Source: Heliopora coerulea (lineage: Eukaryota > Cnidaria > Anthozoa > Scleralcyonacea > Helioporidae). Taken from it: DNA of 64,000 nucleotides. The DNA lies in assembly GCA_030142905.1 (NCBI GenBank), contig JASJOG010000010.1, forward strand, positions 2,803,501 to 2,867,500. Direction: 5' to 3'. The number at the start of each line of letters is the position of its first letter. Position 1 is the first letter of the stretch. Under the pieces are notes generated by a model. It ran no database searches. It was given only the letters and a program-made list of their open reading frames with translations, and was not told the origin of the DNA. Below are positions 10,923 to 24,475 of the stretch, in pieces. The translations under genes and the position numbers were made by a program.

Positions 10923-13900
10923 CTAAAAGTGTAAACGCAAATCCGTTAATGTTCCTGAAAACGTACTGTCAGTAAAATTGCAAAGTTTCCAAGCATAGGC
11001 CTCAATTCTTAACCAATAAAACCTCTCACACCCATTTTTAAGATATATAAAAATCTTGTTCAGCCAACGGCCATTGCTTTACAGCTTTGACTTACAGTTT
11101 CATGGGGGGAATTTTACGTGACATTTCACATACAGGTCATGAAATTCAACATAAGGAATGAAAACTAGTAATTTAAAATATCGAATTAATAATAATAATA
11201 ATAATAGTCATATATCATCTTCATCGTCACCATTATCGTTATTGTTATTATTATTATTATTATTATGACTATAATTATTATTATTATTATTATCATTATT
11301 ATATTACTGTCATTACATTAGAACAGATGCAGTATTCTGCAAAAGTCTTGTTGTAGGAGGTTTTTGCGTTTTCCCGAAGACTCTCAAACAGCAAATTTTG
11401 TGTCGTGGAAAGAGTAACATGCAGCAAGGAATAAATTTCTTCATTGATTGAGATTTGTCAAGGAATTGGTTTTTCGGTGATGCTATCTGCGTAACGACAA
11501 CGATAACAATAAGATAACGACAACAATAAGATACCGACATCTTATTTCTCCTGCGAGAATGGAGAAATTTCAAATGTTGGCATTAATTGTTACGAGCATT
11601 GTTGCAGATAGATGCATTATACTATTTATAAAACATAGTGGTCACGTGCAGCAGAAGAGATGCATATCTTCAATATAGGAAACTATTTTTTGTAATGAAT
11701 CGTAAACGTTTTCTTCCCTTTTCTTTCTCTTTTCTTTTCTTTTCTTTATAAGGATGCATGAGGAAAAATATACAAACTAGCTAAAAGAAAACATCTATAT
11801 TTATCAATTTAGAAAAGCTAGCGCTGTCAACACATTGGAACTTATAGTTCATTGAGCGTGATAGTTTCTTTTGTTAATTCTTAAGGCCCACAAATGACAG
11901 TAACTTGACCATTTGTAGATCAAAATTTTATTTTGTTGTTGGGCATGATTTCACATGCACTTCTTCTAACATCATTTATGGCATATACATCAGTAAAAGC
12001 CATCAACTCTACATTTGTGAGACAGGTGGACGTCTTCATGACAGGTTTGCTGAACATCTTCGTTCACCCAAGAAACAATTTTGAGAAGCTTGTTATTCAA
12101 CTTTTCAATAGTGCGAATCATTCTATTTCGGAAATAAAAGTTTGTGCCATCTCACCCATCTCCGGTAGCAATGGTGGATAGCCGCAAGAGACAAGAAAGG
12201 CGTCGAATTTTCAAGGAAGGAACCACTCGTTACCGGTGGTGCATGCATATCTGCTTGCAATAAACTTTAAATGAATTCGGGGAAAAAATTAGGTCTCCTA
12301 TTGATATACCAGTTTTTTTAATTCTAATTTTTGAAATCCACACATTCTAATTAAAGCTCAATGACGTGGAATGCTTTGAATGCACTTTTGTTTCATGAAT
12401 TGATTACTCTGATACTTTCCCACCTATTAAGAAACGTCTTTTTATTACATCTTAGTCAACTGGATATTAATGTCTGGTAGAGTTTCCACAATCTTCTCTG
12501 TAGTTATTAATTGAAGCCGTGGATGAACCGAAGTGAAGTCTCACTTCTATCCAAAGCTATCGTTCGTGTGTTAAATTCTATTTTCGTGATTAGAATGCAT
12601 TGAAAAGAAAAAATCAGTATGAGGAGGCGAGTGCAGTGGTTATTGTTTTTTAGAGGGAGCAGAATGGTGGCCGTGCTACTGACAGGAAGGAAGAAACTAG
12701 CATCTGAGAAATACAGATACGACTTTATGACGAGTAAAGAAGCCATTACAGAAGTGACGTGCATGCAAAACAATAGTGAGCTGTCCAAGCCTCATAGAAC
12801 CACGGATGTTTGACTTCTCGCCCACCAAAATATGTACAACATGTAGAACTCTCAGAGGGAAGCTGAGGGATACGACAGGTTTTTCTAGCGTCTTTCAGGA
12901 CATCGAAGAGAATAATAGGTACGAAAACGTCTGGAAAAAAGGGAAGGACATGGAGAGGTGGATGAAAGAGCAATCTTACTTGACATTACTAAGTATAGAC
13001 GGCCTGATCGTATCACTGCAACGGCTTCTTTAATAGTGAGTGTGTTTTTACATACTTTAACTTTTAGTATTTGGCTTACTGGGTTTAGCAAGGCCACTAC
13101 TCCCTTCTCAAAATTACAAACAAGCTGGGATTGGCCACTGTGCCAGTGTGTGCGTCATGGCAAAATGGTACAATGATGAGCCAAAGCCTGGTGACAATCG
13201 CTGCACTTTCTCCCAGCCAAAAATTCCTTCTCTTTTATTGCATCTTATTAAAAATTAATCTTCTTGGTAAAACTTGCTAAGCGCATGATGCGCATTCGCG
13301 GCTTCAAATAACCTTTTCCTGTCCGAGACGTCTCCCCTTGACGAGTAAAATCGTCTGGCGTTACCCAGAGCAAAATTAAAAAGGCGGAAACGGATCGAAA
13401 AGGGTTGATAATTCATAAAAAGGGTTCATAAAAACTGCTAACTCTCTAAATTTATGAATCACTCTAATCAACACCGTTATCTCTATATATGAAGGGTAAA
13501 ATGTGTAGTAACTACTGTACTTCTCCACTTCTACGTTCAGGACTGTGATGTAGGAATTCTTCCGTAAGAAGCACAATTATGCTAAATGCGAGTTTTTTTG
13601 CGGACAAGGCTCAAAGACTTTACTCTTAGGTATTTAATACCCAGTTAGCGAGGCCAAAATATTTCTATTTATACAATATATCCTAGAGTGAATTTTAACC
13701 AATTCCTACTGGCAGATACTCTACCTTTGTCGAACAAAATCCTCTGTCATTTGCCAAAACAAAACAAAAAAAGGCCACCTCTGATCTGGCTGAAAAGACC
13801 TAAGACGGTTTAAGAAGCTTTGGGCAAAGCCTTTGAAGCAAAAGCCTAATGCGCAAAGAGATTAATTGAGAATAGAGACCAGTAAAATCGATTTGCTATC

Positions 13901-16900
13901 AGGATAAATTGTTTTTAAAAGTTTGGGGTGAAACTGGGAAAGTATAACAAAATCTCACAACATACCTGTTTTTGTTCTCTCTTGTCCGAACAGTCAGAAT
14001 CCCAGCCTTTCTCATCCAAGATAATTACCGTAAACGTTTCGTTTTTATCACCTTCACAAGAGTAAAATTTTTCTTCAGACGCTCGGTAAAAAGAGCATTT
14101 GAATCCTTCAGGAAAGTCAGACGAGGGCAGATTTAAGCAATGGTTTGCACTATCAAGTACACATTTCGACAGGTAATCTGACAATATTTCGTATTCCTCG
14201 TCGTCGGAGCCTGTTTCATTATGGACAAACCGTTTTCCTACATAAAAATACGTTCCGTAAACATTCAAATTTTCCTCAAAACAAAATTCAAAGAAGCAGA
14301 ATAAAATAATCATATTTGAAAATCGACCTTTTAAAAACTTGTTATAAAATAATTTAAAAGCTTTAAACCTTTGAACTAGTTAACTATAAACCGATTTTGA
14401 GATTGAACGGGTTTGGGGAATCTGAATGTAATCTAGCTACCTTAGCAAACTCGATTTGACAATTAGAACAAAGAGAATGTTCTCTTTTGGGATGTCTTCT
14501 TCAATTTTGCATTGGGTTGAATGTACAATCAATCTTACTAAAACATTCCAAATATGCGCTAATTTTGTTATTTCACAAACATAATTTTAACGTAAACACA
14601 TGCATATAAACCAATGACACTTTAAAATTCAGTACCTTTTGATGTACTGAATACGAGTACCAGTATGTCGAAGTACATGTTTCGTTTTCAGTGACAAGGT
14701 AGTGATAAAATGTGTAATTTGTTTTTTTGACTTGGAGAGACAACTGCATTTAAAATAACTTTATAATAACTAAGCATATGAAGAATCAATATTTTTCGTC
14801 GGACGACACTGACTTCTGCATGTCTTTTACCTCCTCTGAGTTTTAGTCGATAATCATACTTTGAGCATGGTGTGATTATATTCCCTCTGACGATCGTAGA
14901 AGAAGGGTAACAAAGCCAAGCTACCGCATTCTCTCCTTTTCCCTCAAGAAATACTTTCTTTAAAAGGTTCTTGACTTCACGGGGTGGTTCATTGTCTGGC
15001 AAGGATTCCCATACTTTCAGACGTACATATCTCCCTGTAAGACAACAACAGGATGGAATACATATCCACATTCATGATGTATGTTTCATGAAGAATTCTA
15101 ATGCAGCCTATAATGTGAAAGATGCAACAAAATGACTCTTAATTTTTGTTAAATCTAAAAGAAGGTAACAAACCTTTTTCGAATTGTGTCGGGTAAAACA
15201 AACATTAGGAACTATTTCGAACGGCCACTGTTGCCATTTCAACTTGTGAACCACTTTTCTCAGAAATATTTTTTGATGCCTACATTAAATGTTTTTCTAC
15301 CTGTCTTAATATTTTCAGTCTGCTCGTAAATATTTATTCACAACTTTTTCAGCGTCAAAGAGAATCCTCTCAGTGTCACTTTTACCATTCAGGACTTGAA
15401 TAAATAAAGAGAACAAATGAAATTCTTGGTAAGGCCTAATCTGCTGAATATAAGCTCGTATCTCAGTTATATTCTATTTTTGAGATGTACATGTTTTTTC
15501 TGAGACATGACATTGAGCTTCAACATATCGTCCATGACGACATCAAGCTTTCGCATGGGGATTGTAACATTCACGGTAAATCTTATTTATTTGCGTTCAC
15601 GTTAGTGTTACGTCAAATTGTAGCTAAGTGACTGAAAAACTATGACAACGTCCGTATGCTTCAGGGTCCAAATGATCTGAAATGATATCAAATTAGCCCT
15701 CAAAGATTTAACTAAAGCTTGATAACCACAAAAATTTTCAGCCCATTACCACATAGTCAAACTGGAAAGAGAATCGAGCGGCGAACAACTAAGGGTTCAA
15801 AACACGTTGCTTCCATACAAATGATTTTAACTATGAATTTTATGTGGACTGATGAACCGACCACAGTTGGCTTGCAGATTTTTGTTCACCAGAGCATAAA
15901 TTATGCCATCATTTTTTAAGGACATTTTTTGGGGGTCTTCCAGCGGTTCAGTTGTAAGTTCAGTGGCACCAAAGGACAAAGGAGTATTCATGTGACGATT
16001 GCATAATAACCTCATTAACTTTTTATGAATTTTAGTGTATGATTCTATGGAAGAATTTTAACCGGGTCTAAAAATTCACCCCGGCTGAGAGAGTGGCTAT
16101 ATACATGAACGTATTTCAGCTCACGCTTAAAGTTCAGCATGTTAACTGGTCAGAGATTACAAAAAGATCAACCCAGGTTGGCAAATTTACTTCATCATAT
16201 AATTGCAAAATTATTTTGAAAGATGTTCTTCGCGAAGTCTGAAATCTCAGAAGAAAAATACCTCGAGAAACTATCTTACGATATGACGAAAATATCATCT
16301 CGGGATGGGTATTTGGATTTCCAGCTCGCTTAATAGGGCTCAAACCTCTTCCATGTATTAAGCTCCTGTTTGACATTCTCTGCATTCCCATGCACCCCCT
16401 TATATATAATAGTTCAAATACGAGTTTGGCTTTTTTATCAGGGGTTCCAACTACGAGAAAAACAGAAAACCGAGGGGCGTAGCACAAGGTTTTTACAGTT
16501 TTCCAGTGTTTAGAGATGCCTGATAAGACAAGATAAATGAGTGTTTGAACTTGCTTCTCTAATGTGTATTCCCCTTGATTTATTGCATATTAGTTTCATT
16601 GGATTGAATATGTAGATCGAGAACTGTAATCCAGATCACTAGTGATTTTCCTAAAGGTGTTCTGATTGGTTATCAAAATGGATGCATGTGATATAGCATG
16701 CGTTCATCCATTGGCTAAGATTATTTACGAATTATTAATGAGTTTGAGAAAAAGCAGTTCAAGCACGAGCTATGGGCAGAAGTTGTGCAAGAAATTAAGC
16801 GTAGCTAACCGCCAAAATTTTGGTCATGTAATTGCAAGACAGTCAAGAGAAATCTTGCTCGCAACATTGGGCAGAGATTTCAGCGTAAGCTGAGATCATT

Positions 16901-19900
16901 TTTAAGGCAATTCGATCTTAGAGTCTTACGCTAAAATTTCAATCCAGTTGACCCGGTTGATATTTTCACAGTCCTACCCATGTGATTAGCCCCTATGGAT
17001 TCTTCGGACGTTCAAACATCGAATATCGTATGAAAAAGAAAAAGATTTAAAAAAAACAAAAAAAAAACAAAACGAGAACTCAGACTGTCTTTTGTGGTAT
17101 TCAGGAATTCTCAATAATTTGGAGAATGCAAAATGAAGTCGTCCATTACTATACCTGATGGTGTGCTAAATGCGTAATCATAACGCCACTGGGTGAGTAC
17201 ATGATCCAAAAATCCATCCCCCAGCACCCCGTCATTTATCTCAGAAGATTCAATCCCTTCCTCAAACATTGCTTCCCAGTTTCGACTGTTCTCTGAACGC
17301 TCATCTTCATGTACACCGCCGATTGATGAAACAGTTTTGGAATGACTGTTGGTAGGAATACTTAGCCGTCGACTTAAATTGTCCATTGTGAATCGACTTT
17401 CTTCTTCCTCTATCAAATTTAAGCATCATATTAGTTTTATTACAGGAAAAACATCGGATAATTAAATTGAAACTCTTTTTCAAGACAAGAGTAGTTTAGT
17501 GTAGTTTTTATGTATAGTTACCATATTAGTATTTAATCTAAGTACACGGCTCACTGGAAGACCATTTGTTAAAATGAACTGACCCCATGTTCAAATAAAG
17601 ATTATCCTATACTGTTCTATCCTATTTTATTACTGTAAGCAATTTCAATTACGCGAATTGTCAATCAATCTGTCTTGCTTAGTGATAAACTGTATCCAGA
17701 TTTTAACGTTACGAACTGTCATGAAGCAATGTGGAGAGATTCAAAACTTACTACATTTAATATAGTATTCACGAGCCAGGAACTGCTCGGACTGTATGGC
17801 GACGGGGATTGAGACGGTAATCGACCAATCCATCACGTACCAATGAGAATAGAAGTAGTCAATACTACTCAGTCGTTAAACCCTTATTTAGTATTTATAT
17901 GTTAGGAAGGTCATACAACAAGATATTACAATAATAAAGTTTATCTTGTAATAAAGGCATAAACTAGTAATTCCCTAGTTTATACAGTAATGCTCTTGAA
18001 ATGCAATATTTAATTTGAACAGTTTAATGATGTCGATGTGTTTGTCAAATGTTACTTCTAATATCAATGTTTAAAAACTTATTTAATCGCAGTTTTTTGG
18101 CTCAAACATACATAGAAAAGTTACTTCCCATTTAAATACTTTTTCACGCGGACTATGACACCTAAATGCCATGGCTAAGTGAGATGTAAACATTGGTTTG
18201 GTCTCAGTTTATGACTAATATCAGTGATCAAATAGATTTTTTGTATTCTATTATTAAATTAGCCAGAATTAAAGATTAATCAGTGTCAGTTTCCCTCCTT
18301 GTAATCATTAGAGTTATGAAATGTCGTCATTCCTCTCGATTGTTCGCAAATAATTAATACCTGATACACTAGCTATGAAGTGAGAAACAAGACTTTGGGA
18401 TTTCCCTCAACTTTATAGAGGTGCTCCTTTAACAGAATTCATTGATAAATTATATGGACTATGTGCTCGTACGAAAGATTATTTTTCTTTAAGGTCATGC
18501 ACTCTTAAAGGGTGTGTTCCAAAGTAGAGGTCCGAGTGTAAAATAGCCTGCAAAACATTTTGGCTTTTTAAAAAAAATTGTCCAAATATTTATAATAACT
18601 TTCATACAAGCCTGCGCAAGTAATTTCCTGTCCATTTAGATTAAGTGTATTTTTTTTTTTTCCAAATGCTATGCAAATGAACCGAAATACACCAATGTAA
18701 ATATGTAATAACCGATCAAAATTTGTCTTCTGACCTTCTGTCATTTTTATTAATTTTGTCTTTCAAACTCGCAAAGTTGTTTTGATGAATTGTAAGGTTT
18801 CCAAATCTCTGCAAGTAGTTATCGACCAGTTCTTCCGTGGTTATGCTAAATGTTCAAGTAAAATAGCGTCATCATGAAAATTTTCATCAGCAGAATTGAA
18901 GCAGTCAGAATTATGCGGCACCTTCGGGACATGCAGTACATGCACCCTTCCAGGCCAACAAACATAGCTGTCACTAAGCGTTCTTTCGGAGTTACAAATA
19001 GCCTCTCAAACATTTTTACGTAGTTTTCTGAGCACATTTATGGCACTTCAATTCGAATGTGGGGTCTGTCTATTGCTCCTAAACCATACGGAACACCTCC
19101 TTGAGATTCAAAACCATAGCAGCAACGGTATATTCTATCCTTTTGTCTTCAGGCCACAAGATCACAAAACCGGCCACATTCTTAAGGGTTTGACGTACTC
19201 TTTCTAAACAATTGTACCACAAAGGTCAGCAATATTTAAACGATAAGAGCTGCTCCGAAATGGTTTATGGTTTCTTAACATCCATAGAGTCATAAAAAGG
19301 TGCTCTAATCTTCATTAAAGTAGCAGGTCTTCCACCATCATTACATTGTAAAGTGGCGGTTTGAAAGATACAGCGACAGTTTCAGATGTTTCTCTTTACA
19401 TTCTTAATTGTGTTTTAAAGTCATTGACTGAGTAAAATAGTACAATCTGTTCAATGCGCAAGCTTCTTGGAGTCATACAAGTTGAATTTCAAAGCACGCA
19501 TTGAATGATTAATATCTGAATGAAAGTTCTGCTAGGCCATTAGCAGCAGGATGTTATGGAGCGGAGTTCATGCATGCGTTTTTTATTCCATTGTTTTGGG
19601 GAATGTGTAAAATTCAGCTACTGTAAACTGTGGGTCATTATCGATAAGGAGTTGCGCAGGCCTTCCATATTTCGAGAATGTTTTGTCCTCAATTCCTCGA
19701 CCTTTCTGATTCTGCTCGTAGATGACATTGGTAAAACTTCGGACACTTAAACTTGGTATCGATGTCAATCAGGAACACTAATTGGTCCGAGAAAAGGGAC
19801 CCGTGAAATCAACAAGGATCCGTTGCTATGGTCGTGTTGGCCATGACCACAGATGCCAAGTCGGGTTGTTTTTCTTTTGTTTTCGACGAGATGACAGCGT

Positions 19901-22900
19901 TCTTTTTTTCTCGCCACTTGCCCGATGCATTTAGGCTGCTTGTTACCGCATACAAATTCTGGCTAATACTTTCATCTTCAGTATACCGAGAAGACTTCCT
20001 TGAAGTTGATTGAGTCGCTTCGGAACCCTGGTGGTATAATTACTCGTGACCCCTTCAATAAGCAACCATCCTAAATAGAAACCTCATCTCCTCATCGGTA
20101 GAATGGATTTAACTATTTTTCGCAGGCGGAAGGCCAGATTTTTTTTGCACATTCTAGCACATGGAACCATATTGGATTTCTCTTTGCTTCTCTTTGAATT
20201 ATACATGGGCTTAGCTGCAGCTTTTCCGTTTGTGATACTTTAAATATCTTATCTAGGTCGATGGCTAGTTTGTTATAAGGGTGGTCCACGGACTCAGTGA
20301 ACACAGGATTTGAGTATTGCTAATCGTATACTTTATTATGTTTATTTATTCGATCTGAAATTAAAATAGCATATCGTTGTAACTCCTTTACTAGCATTGT
20401 CTAATTAGACGTTTAATTTAAGCAATATTCGTAATCCTTTATTTACTTCTGTGCCAACATCCAATCATTCAGCACAACCTTACGGGTTAGCACACTCTCT
20501 TTTTCAACTTTGTAAACCCACGTTAGCCTTCAAGTACATCACAACTGTCAAGCAGTGTCCTCTTCCAATAGTCATTCACTGAGATAACTGACTCTTACAT
20601 GTGGTGCTGTAATATTATACTAATAATTATTAAATGCCAATCAAAATGAAAGTTAAATCAATAAGTAATAACCAGTAACTAAAATCAACGGAATCGTTCG
20701 TCGGTCGAACCAAAGGGTAAGCGTGATAACACGTCCTCATTGCCATACATGGTTGTACTCTTGAACTCAATACTGTATTCGAAACCTGCAAGAAATGAAG
20801 TGCATCGGTGCAGACGAGTAAGCAGTAATTATCAAATCTATGACGCAGCTTGGGCCTTTCAATCCTTCAAGCTTCAGGTCCATAACTCGTTGCGGAATTG
20901 CTGGTGCGCACGTGATTCAGGACACGAGGCAGTTGTATTGGCATTGTCCTTTGTATGTGTTGATGACCAGATACAGTTTTGTGTGTGGGTCGACCACCAT
21001 CTGGTGGTAGGCCAGGCTCAGGTCAATTTTGGTAAATTTCTGTGCTCGTGCTAACTTTCGAAATTTGTCATCAATTCGTGGCAGTGGGTACTTCTCTGTC
21101 TGTAGCTATAGATTTACTGTGACCTTGAAATTCCCAACGCAGATTCTGACCTCGCTACCGCAGTTTTACAACTTGAACCATAGGGGTTACCAAACCGTTG
21201 CATATGACGTTCGGCAGTATTCGTTCTTGAACCAGGCGTCTTAATTCCATCCCTTCTTTCGATTTCAAATTGTACTTAACTGGACAATTTTGAAAATCTT
21301 CAGTTAACAGAAACGTTCTTTCTTTAAGGTGATTTTTGCCCTCGTTGACTGAAGGGTGCCGATTTTTTCCTTAAATATTTTACTGTACCTGTCTAGGCTT
21401 GTCTCTGATTTCTTCTGTGTATCCTACGGATAATTTTTTTTACTATAATGCCCTTCACAGATCTCCAGTTAGATTGTATCTTGAGAGCCCATTCCTTTCC
21501 AAACATGGCAGGCCCTGATGTGTTTATTACGTAAAGCTGAAGATTTCTGGTCTAGTTGTGTAATACACTAAAACATTCATCAAGACTTCTAGTGTCATAC
21601 TTTTGCCAAATAGTTTTCAAGGTGACTTATAGTTCTGGAATGGTGGCATTGACCGTTTAATTTACAGCAGGTGTTATCCATTATTATCATGGTACTACTG
21701 CTACGTGAGCATTTTAAGCGTATTTTTAGTGTTCATTGGAGCGTACGTAGATGAGCATCGTTGGTAAGTCTGATGATTAGCGTGGGTCTATTGTTTGTCC
21801 GAATGTGCTAGTATCTAGTAAGGTGTTGGTAATCGTTGCTACCTTTTAAACTGTAATGTAAGTGGTATACTGGTATACTAGCTTACAGTTAATGTTGTGT
21901 TCCATACGTAGGAAGTGTTCAGAAGCAAAGCAAAACAAACTGTGTAGAATACCTTCATCGACATTATGAACGAACACTCTGCCAAAATGACACCATAAAT
22001 CCACTTTTAATTGTTCTTCATCTTTCATCTGGTGCAAATGCCTTAAAGATTCCAAAAGAATCTCTTTGATCGATGTTATTGTGGCCTGACCAAACCCTTT
22101 CTAGAAAGAAACGTTGACTTATTAAGCTTTTGCATGTCTTCACATTTATAGAGTGTGAGTTTGTTCAATAATAAAAGTTTGTTCAGTAACAAAAAAAAGC
22201 TCGTTAAAAAGTAAATTAAAACTAATTTTTTATACCTGAGTGCTGCTCTCGGTTTCAATCTCAATCCTGTATCGTTGTCCTTTAATAAAACCATCCAATT
22301 TCGGCGCATTATTATTCTTCTTTAACAAGAACTCAGCACGATCATAGTCCTGATCGAAGTAAGCAAACCGCTTGTCTCCACCAAGTCTTGTTCTTGACAT
22401 ATGTTCTTTGAAAGAGATCTAAAGATTAAAGATCCAAAATTACATTTCAGCAATCGAAAAAATAATTTGAAAGCATAATAACTATTAAATTGATTTGTCA
22501 AATAGTTAATTAACCAATTTACGAATCGTATGTTTATATTCATATTCATATACATGTTTACATTTAATTTGAAACAACACATAATATCAACATAATAATC
22601 GCTACTCGAAGTTACTGATAAATATTTTAATTATAATCTTGTTAAAAACTTAAAACTTAAACAGTTTACTTATTGCTTCAAGGTTTTACCTGACGAAGTC
22701 ATCAACAGTTAAACCTTTCATTCTAGGTCTATTTCATATACTCTGAGTAAAAATAGTCATTTACTTAACCAATGAAAGTTTATTTTAATAAAATGTAATA
22801 TCTGCACACATCATAACATTGTATACATAAAGTTTCTACAATTCAAGTTAAACTAACAGGACATGTGTTATGAGTTTATTGAACAGTTTCCAAGAGAAAA

Positions 22901-24134
22901 AAAAAAAAACGCCTGGGGATATACGCCTTACGTTCAACCAGTTTAACGATAGTTGCATTAAGCTTGGTTTCCATGTAATCGCTGACGATCGCTGAAGATT
23001 GTCGGGCTGCTAAAATCGTTCAACCGAACGATCGCAGCGGATCGCTTAGATTTGTTTCAATACGATTGCCCGCAGCACAACATTTAATCGTCCGCCCACA
23101 AATCATTCAGTGTAGATTGCAACTAGCCTTGAATCATCAATAAAAATAGTCCCTGAACCTATGCTTATCGAACTCAATGCCTATGTTTCAACCCCTCAAA
23201 ACCATAATGTAGCACGCGCACCACTTGTGATATTGATAAAAAAGGCAGAGTATGAAACACTTGCGTTCTGAGTGAATTATTTGCTGATTTTGGCACTTAA
23301 AAGAAGACAAATACTACTAACATACTAACATTTCAACGGCATCTCTGCCCCAACAGGACAGAAGATTCTTTTGCTCTTTGAGCCACTTCCCCCATATTGT
23401 CCTTACGTTTTTAAGTTTCACTTCCACCATTTCGCTTTTTGCCATTGTTGTTCGATCATTGGGTCGCTGATTTTTGTTTCCATATCATCGCCCTGATCGC
23501 TGACGATCGCTGTGGAACGCTCACAGTCGCCGAGATAGAACATTTTCTATCGCAGCGATCGCAACCTCTGGAAAATGTTTTCATATAATCGCCATCAATC
23601 TGTCAGGATCGCTAGCGATCAACAGCGATCGTGAGCGGTTATATCGAAACCACCCTTTAGGTTGTTCCAGAGATTGATTTAGAGGAACAACATAGTCAAT
23701 GTACTTGAAAAGAAACATTTTGTTTAGATCACTCCACATAATTTACTACATTATCCCCTCGCCCACCGTGCAAAGCGCGGCGCGAGGGCACTAATCTCGA
23801 CTTGCGTGGAGTCCATGTACACCTGTGTTGACTACGCAGAAAAATTCTCGCAATGTGTATCTATGTTTCTACTTAACAAATAGAAAAATGTCTTGAGTGT
23901 CTGCTGTGACACAAACACGAATGACACCATTTCAATCGGAAAAATGCCTGGTAAAAAAATGGAAACATTCTGGCACATTTCTTCGAATGCTTATTATAAG
24001 ATTACAAATACTGATGAAGGAAATACCGAGTGCCGATATACCTCGACTTTTTAAGACCTAACCGGGATTTGTTGCAAAAATGCAACTTTGGCTTTCCAGC
24101 TGGGAATCGAACCCATATTTGTCAACTTATAGTA

Positions 24135-24171
<37 letters not shown>

Positions 24172-24428
24172 CATCAAAAGCCCGCTCAACATAGAGCTTA
24201 AAAATCATATAATCATCATACAAACTATTTTTAAATAGGAGAAACAACTACGTTCCGGGGGCCGGGCCCTTCTTCAGCAGCTCAAAGAGTTAAAGAGTAG
24301 AGTCCTTATATACCTTATCGTTCTTCCTTAAATTTACATAAATTTCAAACCTCCATTACATTTAATCCCAGAGGAGCATAACATTTTAATTTTTCAATCC
24401 AAAAACCTTCCCTTGCTGTCGGATTCCT

Positions 24429-24475
<47 letters not shown>

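Noticed and set aside
12500..13180. Cluster of overlapping 60-93-codon frames on both strands
   Set aside because: No splice signals, motifs or paralogous copy support any of them. The KH-gene exon 8 lies further left, so this is intron.
24095..24115. tRNA B-box-like GGTTCGATTCC on the minus strand (and again near 24495)
   Set aside because: No A box, acceptor stem or anticodon arm can be folded around it, so it is at most a decayed tRNA-derived repeat.
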